A DNA stretch of 9,120 bases from the NCBI GenBank assembly GCA_030613285.1, contig JAUWME010000060.1, forward strand, positions 1 to 9,120, in the 5' to 3' direction. Position numbers and translations under genes: made by a program. Below, one piece after another: positions 1 to 6,343 of the stretch (within the stretch, counting starts at the first letter, position 1; each line of letters begins with the position of its first letter). Under the pieces are notes generated by a model, which made no database searches, was not told the origin of the DNA, and saw only the letters and a program-made list of their open reading frames with translations. This DNA comes from Candidatus Zymogenus sp. Lineage in GTDB: Bacteria > Desulfobacterota > Zymogenia > Zymogenales > Zymogenaceae.

Positions 1-326
1 TTGTGGGCAATGGCAAGTCCGCCCCGCCTGTCGTTGCCGACAAATGGCTGGGCGTTTTCGAGTGTTCCCCCGTAGGTGGAATATCTGACATGGCCGATGG
101 CCGACTTTCCGGGGAGGTCGGCAAGGGTCTCCTCGTCAAAGATGTCAGCCACCAGCCCCCAGCTCCTGTGGACATAAAAGCGTTTGCGCTCTTTATCAAA
201 AACCACGATGCCCGCACTCTCCTGTCCCCTGTGCTGTAGGGCATAAAGTCCAAGGTAGGAGAGGTTGCTCGCCTCCTCTTTGCCGTAGATGCCAAAGACG
301 CCGCATTCGTCATGAAACTTATCCAT
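1..326 (-). CDS. purF: Amidophosphoribosyltransferase PurF, N-terminal part (runs off left edge)
   Basis: PurF catalyses the first committed step of purine synthesis: it transfers glutamine amide nitrogen to PRPP, giving 5-phosphoribosylamine, in the cytoplasm. Only the first 108 codons are in the window. The reading frame opens MDKFHDE-CGVFGIYG, so the nucleophilic cysteine of the class II glutamine amidotransferase (Ntn-hydrolase) domain is residue 8 after a 7-residue stretch resembling the propeptide removed in Bacillus-type PurF. Further family motifs follow: LSYLGLYALQHRGQESAGI (about 22-40), then GHVRYSTYGG and NAQPF (about 78-95). The ATG at 324-326 lies 14 bases after the purB stop, which suggests one transcript. 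No good Shine-Dalgarno precedes it, so translation may depend on ribosomes finishing purB. The PRPP-binding domain is outside the window. Recognition is secure. Confidence 0.95.
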   Translation of the reverse strand, partial: MDKFHDECGVFGIYGKEEASNLSYLGLYALQHRGQESAGIVVFDKERKRFYVHRSWGLVADIFDEETLADLPGKSAIGHVRYSTYGGTLENAQPFVGNDRRGGLAIAH

Positions 327-340
327 AATTAAACCCGTGC

Positions 341-1633
341 TTAAGAAAAGACCCGATCAAAAATAAAACCTGTGTGCCTCACGTAATATCCGGGATCGAA
401 AATATCGTCGATATCTTTGGCGTTCATACACCCCTTTATCTTATCATCCTTTCTGACAAGCTCGATAAACTTCCCCTCCCCTTCCCATGCCCGCTTTGCC
501 AACCCTTGGACAATCTCGTAGGCCCCCTCTCTTGAGATACCTGTGTCGATGAGTTTTAGGAGCAACCTCTGGGAATAGATGAGCCCGCCGGTGGATTCAA
601 GGTTTTCCATCATCCTTTCGGGAAAGACCAGCAACTTGTCGATGACGCCGGTAATTCTCCCCAGCATGAAATCCAAGAGGATGGTGGAATCCGGGGCGAT
701 AATCCGCTCTACTGAGGAGTGGCTGATGTCTCTCTCGTGCCAGAGGGGGATGTTTTCCAAAGCCGCCAGGCTGTTTGCCCGAACCAGCCTTGCAAGACCC
801 GTCAGGTTCTCGGTCAAAATTGGATTTCTTTTGTGGGGCATTGCCGATGACCCCTTCTGTCCCGGAGCAAAATACTCCATCGCCTCCAACAGCTCGGTTC
901 GCTGGAGATGTCTAATCTCCACCGCAAATTTTTCTATCGACGAGGCACCAATGGCAAGGGTTGTAAAAAACTGGGCGTGCCTGTCTCGCTGGACAACCTG
1001 CGTTGAGGCAGGGGCCGGCATAAGCCCCAGCTTATCCATGACCTTTTCCTCCAGCTGGGGATCGATGTTGGCAAAAGTCCCCACCACACCAGACAGTTTG
1101 CCGCAGCTTATAATCTCTTTTGCATCAACCATCCGCTTTCTGTTTCGTCTCATCTCGTCAAACCAGATAGCGAGCTTGTGGCCAAATGTAATTGGCTCTG
1201 CATGGATGCCGTGGGAGCGTCCAATTGTTATGGTATCTTTAAACTCCAAGGCCCTCCTCTTTAGTACTTCGAGGAGCTTGTCAATATCGGCGATTAGTAT
1301 TTCCGAGGCCTCTTTTAGGAGTAGGGCCAAGGATGTATCCAGGATGTCAGACGATGTGAGGCCCATGTGAATAAAGCGGGACGACGGGCCGACATATTCT
1401 GCCACATTGGTGAGAAATGCAATTACGTCGTGCTTTGTGACGGCCTCAATTTTATCAATCCCCTCGATGTCAAACGCGGCCTTCTCTTTGATAATCTTGA
1501 GGTCTTCTTTCGGGATTTTTCCCATCTCGGTCAGGGCTTCGCACGCTGCAATTTCGATTTGAAGCCAGGTCTCAAATTTTTTCTTCGGCTCCCAGATGTC
1601 TCTCATCTTGGGACGGCTGTAACGTTCAATCAT
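341..1633 (-). CDS. purB: Adenylosuccinate lyase PurB
   Basis: PurB performs two beta-eliminations releasing fumarate in purine synthesis: SAICAR to AICAR, and adenylosuccinate to AMP. It is a cytoplasmic homotetramer of the fumarase/aspartase superfamily. The 430-residue length is typical of the short bacterial form. Visible motifs are TKHDV (His68), FIHMGLTSSD (His89), GRSHGIHAEP (Ser140-His141, the expected general acid) and the flexible signature loop GSSAMPHKRNP (261-271, serine as the expected general base). The C-terminus ends FIFDRVFS. The whole sequence resembles Geobacter-type PurB from memory. The ATG at 1631-1633 is the first start after the divergent gap, but its upstream bases are A/T-rich and hold no Shine-Dalgarno. 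A TATAAT box lies about 41 bases upstream. purF follows 14 bases downstream. Confidence 0.97.
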   Translation of the reverse strand: MIERYSRPKMRDIWEPKKKFETWLQIEIAACEALTEMGKIPKEDLKIIKEKAAFDIEGIDKIEAVTKHDVIAFLTNVAEYVGPSSRFIHMGLTSSDILDTSLALLLKEASEILIADIDKLLEVLKRRALEFKDTITIGRSHGIHAEPITFGHKLAIWFDEMRRNRKRMVDAKEIISCGKLSGVVGTFANIDPQLEEKVMDKLGLMPAPASTQVVQRDRHAQFFTTLAIGASSIEKFAVEIRHLQRTELLEAMEYFAPGQKGSSAMPHKRNPILTENLTGLARLVRANSLAALENIPLWHERDISHSSVERIIAPDSTILLDFMLGRITGVIDKLLVFPERMMENLESTGGLIYSQRLLLKLIDTGISREGAYEIVQGLAKRAWEGEGKFIELVRKDDKIKGCMNAKDIDDIFDPGYYVRHTGFIFDRVFS

Positions 1634-1674
1634 TGTTTTTTAATATGGTAAAAATAATATTTAAAGAGAAAGGT

Positions 1675-1703
1675 ATTATACGTTATTTCACAGTCTATTT
1701 CCA
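1675..1703 (-). promoter_or_regulatory. Predicted sigma-70 promoter of purB-purF
   Basis: Reading the minus strand, a perfect TATAAT lies at 1675-1680 and a 4/6 match to the -35 box (TGGAAA) at 1698-1703, with a 17-base spacer. Transcription would start near 1668, giving a leader of about 35 A/T-rich bases before the purB ATG. The leader contains no purine-rich ribosome site. No PurR-like palindrome or purine riboswitch is apparent in the gap. The call rests on consensus matching in an A/T-rich region, where chance hits occur. Confidence 0.5.
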
Positions 1704-1816
1704 CAACAAACTGATTATTTAAGATATTTATTTTGGAGTATTTTAGAGGTTTATTTGATACATTTTTGAGTGAAGTTATTTAAGTAAAAACCAGGGTTTT
1801 TAATATGGCGGATTTG

Positions 1817-1825
1817 TGATATAGT
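1817..1825 (+). promoter_or_regulatory. Predicted extended -10 promoter of tilS
   Basis: TG-A-TATAGT fits the extended -10 form (TGn followed by a 5/6 match to TATAAT). The candidate -35 region at 1797-1803 is poor (T-rich), as is common when an extended -10 is present. Initiation seven bases past the box would fall at about 1832, one base before the tilS ATG at 1833. The gap 1634-1832 otherwise holds the purB promoter and A/T-rich sequence. Confidence 0.45.
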
Positions 1826-1832
1826 AATTAAG

Positions 1833-3227
1833 ATGAAAGACCGTTTTATTAAAAAGGTAGCCGATACTCTCGACTTGTATCAGATGGTCGAACCTGCAGA
1901 CCACATCGTGTGTGCGGTGTCGGGGGGGGCGGATTCCACAGCGCTCCTTTACGCCCTCTTTACGCTCAAGGACAAATACGGTTTTACACTCTCGGTGGCC
2001 CACGTAAACCATAACCTCCGGGGCGAAGAATCAAAGAGGGATGCCAAGCACACCCAGAGTCTTGCCAGCAACCTTAATCTAAAATTTCACCTGAAGGACT
2101 TAGATGTGAGAGCCTACGCTGACGAGAGGGGCTTGAGCATTCAGTTGGCAGGACGGGAGGTGAGAGATGATTTTTTTAATGAACTTATTGAAAAATCCGG
2201 GGCCACAAAGATAGCCACGGGACACACCGCCACCGACAATGGCGAGACCCACCTGATGCGCCTTATCGTTGGCGCCGGGCTGGAGGGGCTTTCCGGCATC
2301 CCCCCAATTAGGTTTCCATACATCAGGCCCCTGATTGCCGTTACGAGGGGGGAGGTTGAGGAATATCTTGAGGAAATAGGAATCGACCATATCACCGACT
2401 CTTCAAACCTTGAAACCAAATACTTGAGAAATCTCATTAGAAACGAGATAATCCCAAAATTGAAGGAGATAAACCCAGAAGTCGAGGCGAACCTTGCGGC
2501 CGCCGTCCTTGAATATCGCAACCTCTTTGAGATTGTAAAATCGAAGGTCGAGATCTTCATGGAGGAAAACCTCAAGGACAATTGCCTCTCGACAAGTTCT
2601 TTGAACAATCTCCCCAAGGAGCTTAGAGGTGAGGCAGTAAAGATGGTGATCTTTAGCTCCGCCGGAGATATTACACCCCCCCTTCGTCTCACAAAAAGCC
2701 ACATCACTGCCGTCCTTGAAATAGCCCAAGGACCATCATCGGGAGAGAAGTCGGTCAATCTGCCGTATGGGTTAATCGCAAGGCGAAACTACGACAGGCT
2801 CTGCATTATTAAAGATGGGAATAGCGCCAAAAAAATAGATACAATCTATCCCGTACCGTTCCCCGGAACCGTAGAGATTGCCCCCCTCAACATCGTAATT
2901 AGTACAAGTTTTGACGACAACGCCGAAGGAACCTCGAACGTTGGGGGAGACTCCGCCGTTTTTGACATTGACAAGTTGAAGAGTCCCCTGACGCTGAGAA
3001 CGAGGAGGGACGGTGATCGGTTTTACCCGGCTGTGGGAAGGGGTTCAAAAAAGTTGAAGGATTATTTCATCGATAAAAAGCTCCCCAGAAGCCAGCGGGA
3101 CACCGTTCCCATCCTCATCTCGAATGGTGAGATTATCTGGGTTGTCGGGCACAGGGCGGATGGGCGATTTGTCGCAAACAAAGACACAAATAATCGGCTG
3201 GTGGTGAGTTTCTCTCATTTGGGATAG
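1833..3227 (+). CDS. tilS: tRNA(Ile)-lysidine synthetase TilS
   Basis: TilS uses ATP to attach lysine to C34 of tRNA-Ile(CAU), changing both its codon specificity (AUG to AUA) and its aminoacylation; it is essential in most bacteria. The 464-residue protein has the N-type PP-loop SGGADS at 30-35, HVNHNLRGEES at 57-67, a GHTATDNGET segment at 130-139, GLEGLSGIPP at 149-158 and DSSNLETKYLRNLIRNEIIP at 189-208, all in the family order. A middle helical region follows. The C-terminal TilS domain (about 385-455) contains LRTRRDGDRFYP, KKLKDYFIDKKLPRSQRD and IIWVVGHRADGRF. The family usually has D where T134 stands (HxADDQAET pattern); D135 is kept. The ATG at 1833 has no Shine-Dalgarno and sits just after a -10 box. 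It converges on a membrane-protein gene with a 14-base gap. Confidence 0.96.
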   Translation: MKDRFIKKVADTLDLYQMVEPADHIVCAVSGGADSTALLYALFTLKDKYGFTLSVAHVNHNLRGEESKRDAKHTQSLASNLNLKFHLKDLDVRAYADERGLSIQLAGREVRDDFFNELIEKSGATKIATGHTATDNGETHLMRLIVGAGLEGLSGIPPIRFPYIRPLIAVTRGEVEEYLEEIGIDHITDSSNLETKYLRNLIRNEIIPKLKEINPEVEANLAAAVLEYRNLFEIVKSKVEIFMEENLKDNCLSTSSLNNLPKELRGEAVKMVIFSSAGDITPPLRLTKSHITAVLEIAQGPSSGEKSVNLPYGLIARRNYDRLCIIKDGNSAKKIDTIYPVPFPGTVEIAPLNIVISTSFDDNAEGTSNVGGDSAVFDIDKLKSPLTLRTRRDGDRFYPAVGRGSKKLKDYFIDKKLPRSQRDTVPILISNGEIIWVVGHRADGRFVANKDTNNRLVVSFSHLG

Positions 3228-3248
3228 GGATTATTTGGGGATTATTTG
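3227..3248. repeat. Perfect 11-bp tandem duplication in the convergent gap
   Basis: The unit GGGATTATTTG occurs twice in succession (3227-3237 and 3238-3248). It spans the last base of the tilS stop, the whole 14-base gap and the stop codon of the facing membrane gene. On the minus strand each unit carries an AATAATCCC string, so a unit gain or loss would leave the stop context intact. It resembles replication slippage. No hairpin terminator is visible in this convergent gap. Confidence 0.7.
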
Positions 3249-3820
3249 ATATTTGAAATGTCTTCTAAAACATCGTCTCCTACTATGCTTTCATCCGAAC
3301 GTCCAAAAATTAGCAAAACACCAGACACTAAAAGGAGGATGGGATGAGCAAACCTAAAAAAAATATAATAATTGTAACCCCAACCACTCGTCATTCCAGA
3401 GGTCATAGATAAAAGAAAGTAGAACCCCAGGAGAAACAGGCCCATCTCTTTTTTTACGCTACCTCTCTCCATAAAACCAACCATAAGCACCATGCCAACA
3501 CCAAAAGAGAAGGCATTACTAAAGAGTCTTTGCATCGAAGGTATGACAAGAAATAAACCATCGGCAATGAGCCAAAGGCCCAATCCGAAAAGACCTTTTA
3601 TCAGAATACTACTCTTAAATTTTCTCCCGAACTTGACAAGAACAATAACACCGATAGCAACGCTGAAGATAGCCAAGGATATCCTTAAATATGTATTATA
3701 ACTATTGGCCAATAAAAACAATGCTCTATCGATACAAAAAATCCCCAGGGCGATAAACACCCCCCTTTCGGTGTACGTCTCTGGCGACAATAATTTTGTA
3801 AATGTTTTTTTAATATCCAT
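3242..3820 (-). CDS. Polytopic membrane protein of unknown function, about six membrane segments
   Basis: I do not recognise a specific function. From the ATG at 3818-3820 the product has 192 residues: a charged N-terminus (MDIKKTF...), then about six hydrophobic stretches (roughly 20-38, 44-63, 73-94, 99-117, 126-143 and 155-172) and an acidic cytoplasmic-looking tail (SDESIVGDDVLEDISN). The segments fall into three two-helix hairpins with glycines recurring at about 26/81/132 and 57/109/167, the layout of the neighbouring 155-residue protein and of DUF308/HdeD-like short-repeat families. The frame stays open to a TTG at 3874, but that codon lies inside a strong hairpin, so I prefer the ATG. 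Neither start has a convincing ribosome site. The gene is visibly more A/T-rich than its neighbours. It is last in the minus-strand series. Confidence 0.72.
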   Translation of the reverse strand: MDIKKTFTKLLSPETYTERGVFIALGIFCIDRALFLLANSYNTYLRISLAIFSVAIGVIVLVKFGRKFKSSILIKGLFGLGLWLIADGLFLVIPSMQRLFSNAFSFGVGMVLMVGFMERGSVKKEMGLFLLGFYFLLSMTSGMTSGWGYNYYIFFRFAHPILLLVSGVLLIFGRSDESIVGDDVLEDISNIK

Positions 3821-3854
3821 CAATAATATTGAGCTCTGAAGTTCAAAGGATAGA

Positions 3855-3891
3855 GCAATTTTCCGGGCCGGCAACTGCCGACCCGGATTGC
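3855..3891. terminator. Strong GC-rich hairpin between two membrane-protein genes (terminator-like)
   Basis: Core arms TCCGGGCCGGCA (3862-3873) and TGCCGACCCGGA (3876-3887) are inverted. In minus-strand RNA all 12 positions pair, one as a G-U wobble; in plus-strand RNA the same position is a C-A mismatch. GCAAT (3855-3859) and ATTGC (3887-3891) can extend the base beyond a small bulge. On the minus strand the hairpin follows the 155-residue membrane protein gene but is followed by AAAATTG rather than a U tract. On the plus strand TTTTTT begins four bases after the extended stem (3896-3901), as for a terminator blocking readthrough from tilS. It may work in both directions or act as an RNA 3'-end stabiliser. 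Confidence 0.5.
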
Positions 3892-3921
3892 CTGATTTTT
3901 TAGAAAAGCGAGGCTATTTGT

Positions 3922-4389
3922 TTAACGCTCAATCAAGATAAAGATTCCCGCCACAATCGCCAAGATCGGTGCCACCATTGCTCCGGCCGCAATACCAGCC
4001 ACAGTGGAAAGCCCGGTGAGTATCAGAAAAATCCCCAGGAGGAGCTTCCCGATATTTTTGGTTATCTTGCCCCAGTTTAGCGCAATCAGGATCAAGACAC
4101 CAGCGGCAATTGCCAGTACCGTCATAATTATCCCAACTCCAGAAAAGGAAACACCGAGAAGTGGTAAAAGCCCACTGAGGATTAACCAGATTCCCAACAG
4201 GAGCATCCCTATCTCTCCGAGCCCCTTCACCCTGCCCAGGGCAATTATTATCACAACACCAGTTACGATTGAGAATATCTGCAGCGCCAAACCCAACCCT
4301 GTGATTTTCGCAGCAACCAAAGAGAGTGCTCCAAAGACGATAAGCAAAATACCCAATAAAAGCATCCCTGTTTTCTTACTCTTAGCCAT
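3922..4389 (-). CDS. Small membrane protein built of three 53-residue two-helix repeats (DUF308/HdeD-like)
   Basis: The 155-residue product has a basic start (MAKSKKTG) and is otherwise almost wholly hydrophobic. It consists of three copies of one unit. GMLLLGI at 8-14 and 61-67 and GKLLLGI at 114-120 are exactly 53 residues apart; the second helix of each unit gives TGVVIIIAL (43-51), AGVLILIAL (96-104) and AGIFILIER (147-155), the last offset 51. Each unit predicts two membrane helices, six in all. The short loops between units are basic (GRVKGLGE, NWGKITKN), which by the positive-inside rule puts them in the cytoplasm. The pattern resembles the DUF308 short repeat found in HdeD-type proteins, but a specific function is unknown. 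The ATG has an ideal Shine-Dalgarno, the best in the window, 51 bases after the LarA-like gene. Confidence 0.85.
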   Translation of the reverse strand: MAKSKKTGMLLLGILLIVFGALSLVAAKITGLGLALQIFSIVTGVVIIIALGRVKGLGEIGMLLLGIWLILSGLLPLLGVSFSGVGIIMTVLAIAAGVLILIALNWGKITKNIGKLLLGIFLILTGLSTVAGIAAGAMVAPILAIVAGIFILIER

Positions 4390-4395
4390 GTTTTT

Positions 4396-4402
4396 CCTCC
4401 TT
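4396..4402 (-). promoter_or_regulatory. Strong Shine-Dalgarno AAGGAGG for the triple-repeat membrane protein
   Basis: On the minus strand AAGGAGG ends six bases before the ATG at 4387-4389. It is a full match to the anti-Shine-Dalgarno core and confirms this start. Most other genes here have weak or no such site, so this gene may be translated at a higher rate than its neighbours. Confidence 0.85.
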
Positions 4403-4440
4403 ATTAATGGCCAACAAAATCTAATCGCTAAATCCTATTA

Positions 4441-5664
4441 CTATTCAATGTAGGAAATCGTTGCGTTGGGAATCACCCCCACCTTTGTCCCCGACCCGAA
4501 AGACTTTTTGAGATGCAAAAGGGCATCATCCCAGCTTTTCGTCCAAGTTATCAATTCGGGATTTCCTACCCAATCGGCAAAGTTTTTATCCAGATACGGC
4601 GCAACTACTACCACATCGAGGTTCTCACCAATCACACTTATGGGATAGTGCTTTCCCCCATAGTCCCTGCCAAAGCTCCTCTGAAAATAGTGGGGAATCT
4701 GCCCCTCCGGGGCGTTGGCTATCACCACCACCGTCCCCGATGATCCCCTGTGGGCCAACTCACCCAGACGAAGGGCGATAAACATCTCGTTTGCCTTGGC
4801 GTAGGCGTTGGCTATTATGATGTCGCAATTTTCAGGAGGGGGATCAAGGGCATAGACCGACTTGGCAAGCTTTACCGCCTCGGTATGCTCTGCAATAAAT
4901 TCCCCGGCAAAGAGCGCTGTGGTCTCTCCCAACCCGTTGACAACAACATCCACCTTATAATCGAGCCCGGCCATCTTTGCCGCCTCCTCTATTTCAAATC
5001 GCATAACGTTGTCGTCAAAATTTCCAAGCCCCGTAGTATCAGGCGCCGTGTCGTAAACTTCCATGTGGTAGTGGGCGGCGCTTTTGATGTGGGAAACACC
5101 GGGCATCAATATCTTCCCACCGCCGGAAAACCCAACGCTGGCATGGGCGGTCACACAACCTATCCCCACCTTGACATCCGCCCCCATCACCTCCCTGTTG
5201 ACCATGAGCTTCGTTCCCCTCTTGGTCTCCCCAACATAATCGCAGTTTTCATAAGGGTTGTGATTAAAGATACGGAATCTCTCCACGATTTCAACGCCCA
5301 GCTTCTTTCTGAATTCGTGGTTTGTATGGGCGCCGTGGTTTCCGAGGGCACAGACAAAGGTAATGTCCTCTTCGTCAATCCCCCCCGAAATCAACTCCTT
5401 TATCACAAGGGGGGCAATTTCATATACCCTTGTGGGACGTGTGATGTCGTCAAAGATGATAACAGCGCTCCTTTTGCCCTTGGCAATTTCTTTTAATCTC
5501 CCCGAACCAATAGGCTTTTTGAGACATTCATCCATCTCTGAAATCGACATGGGCCTATCTGTAGCGCCCCGCATGGGAGAAAGCGCAACATCCCAGTCTG
5601 TGGGAAGCTCAATTTCAATGGCGCCACCACCGTACCAAATAAGCTCTGGAAGTTCTATTTTCAT
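4441..5664 (-). CDS. LarA-like nickel-dependent 2-hydroxyacid racemase/epimerase homologue (DUF2088)
   Basis: The 407-residue protein is a LarA-family enzyme. Such enzymes hold a nickel-pincer nucleotide (NPN) and racemise or epimerise 2-hydroxyacids by hydride transfer. Expected catalytic and cofactor positions are seen: DDITRPTR (D73, R76), LGNHGAH (H110), HASVGFSGGGKILMPG with H174 and the cofactor-anchoring K184, and AHYH ending at H200, the expected nickel ligand. As I recall, L. plantarum LarA has H174, K184 and H200 at the same numbers. The LarA segment with substrate-contacting Y294-Q295-K298 corresponds here to YAKANEMFIALR (288-299), where F295, I296 and R299 replace them, so lactate is doubtful as substrate. 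A Shine-Dalgarno AAGGAA (5671-5676) stands six bases before the ATG. The V4R gene ends 41 bases upstream. NPN synthesis genes larB, larC and larE are not in the window. Confidence 0.88.
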   Translation of the reverse strand: MKIELPELIWYGGGAIEIELPTDWDVALSPMRGATDRPMSISEMDECLKKPIGSGRLKEIAKGKRSAVIIFDDITRPTRVYEIAPLVIKELISGGIDEEDITFVCALGNHGAHTNHEFRKKLGVEIVERFRIFNHNPYENCDYVGETKRGTKLMVNREVMGADVKVGIGCVTAHASVGFSGGGKILMPGVSHIKSAAHYHMEVYDTAPDTTGLGNFDDNVMRFEIEEAAKMAGLDYKVDVVVNGLGETTALFAGEFIAEHTEAVKLAKSVYALDPPPENCDIIIANAYAKANEMFIALRLGELAHRGSSGTVVVIANAPEGQIPHYFQRSFGRDYGGKHYPISVIGENLDVVVVAPYLDKNFADWVGNPELITWTKSWDDALLHLKKSFGSGTKVGVIPNATISYIE

Positions 5665-5705
5665 CCACTGTTCCTTCGAGATACTATTAAGACATGATCA
5701 ATACT

Positions 5706-6296
5706 TTATTTCTTTTTAAGTTCAAAGAGACAGGTCTCATCACCTACGGCTTTGCACTTGACCTCCTCGGCAATATACTCCCCCTTGCCGTACGACCAGT
5801 CACTGAGGAACTGTATCGTACCTGTATATTGTGAGCAGTACGGCTTCGTGCTCTCAATCCCCTCGCAGGCAGTACAGTCAAAGTTATCAAAGGCACTGGT
5901 TCCATTTGCTATCTTAACAAGCCTGCCCCGATTTATCGCCGAGGTGAGAAATTCGAGACACCTGTCAAATTTCTCATCCGGGGGTAGCTCTTTGATGGAA
6001 TCAAGTACTTTGAATTTCACGATGGTAATCTCGGCACTACGAAAACCAATTTGTCTAAAGACCCCCTGGATGCCAACCTTTCCAATAAGTTTCGCCGCCT
6101 CCTGATAGATACTAAGCTGTTCTCGGTTTGTAAACTCCTTGTCCCAGGTGTAGTCCGGGGGTGATTCGATAGCTCTATGAAGCCCCGCATTTCTCATGAT
6201 GATGTTTCGTGCGTTTTTGCCCAGAATCTCCTCAAGAGAATCGTAGGCAGCTCGTATCGATATATTCGTAACCGTCTTTTCCTCTTCACCCATCAT
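5706..6296 (-). CDS. V4R-domain (4-vinyl reductase type) protein with cysteine cluster
   Basis: The 196-residue soluble protein ends with the pattern of V4R domains: VKCKAVGDETCLFEL (C181, C189 with GDxxC). It also carries DCTACEG (C141, C144) and YCSQYTG (C154), so four or five cysteines could hold a metal, as proposed for V4R proteins. The N-terminal half (about 11-90: AAYDSLEEILGKNARNIIMRNAGL, IGKVGIQGVFRQIGF) fits the helical region commonly joined to this domain in stand-alone 'hydrocarbon-binding' V4R proteins. Related domains sense aromatic compounds in DmpR/XylR-type regulators or occur in BchJ; no DNA-binding or enzyme domain is present here, so a small-molecule-binding or chaperone role is inference. 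Two adjacent ATGs (6294-6296, 6291-6293) follow a G-rich run; the second has the better spacing. It lies 47 bases after hisI and 41 before the LarA-like gene. Confidence 0.8.
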   Translation of the reverse strand: MMGEEEKTVTNISIRAAYDSLEEILGKNARNIIMRNAGLHRAIESPPDYTWDKEFTNREQLSIYQEAAKLIGKVGIQGVFRQIGFRSAEITIVKFKVLDSIKELPPDEKFDRCLEFLTSAINRGRLVKIANGTSAFDNFDCTACEGIESTKPYCSQYTGTIQFLSDWSYGKGEYIAEEVKCKAVGDETCLFELKKK

Positions 6297-6343
6297 CTTA
6301 TCCCCCCAAAAAATTCCGGTAAAATATATTGAATTTAATCTCC

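Noticed and set aside
579..1370. Long plus-strand open frame (263 codons) opposite purB
   Set aside because: It is antisense to an unmistakable PurB, its product has no family features, and it is low-complexity Ser/Arg-rich as expected for a shadow frame.
2141..2758. Minus-strand open frame of 205 codons opposite tilS
   Set aside because: It is a shadow of the TilS frame, whose motifs run throughout the same stretch.
3821..3874. TTG start giving an 18-residue longer form of the 192-residue membrane protein
   Set aside because: The TTG falls inside the strong hairpin, has no Shine-Dalgarno, and the extension adds no recognisable membrane or signal segment.
4750..5496. Plus-strand open frame of 248 codons opposite the LarA-like gene
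   Set aside because: The minus-strand product carries the LarA motifs and has a ribosome site; the plus-strand frame has neither and lies wholly within that gene.
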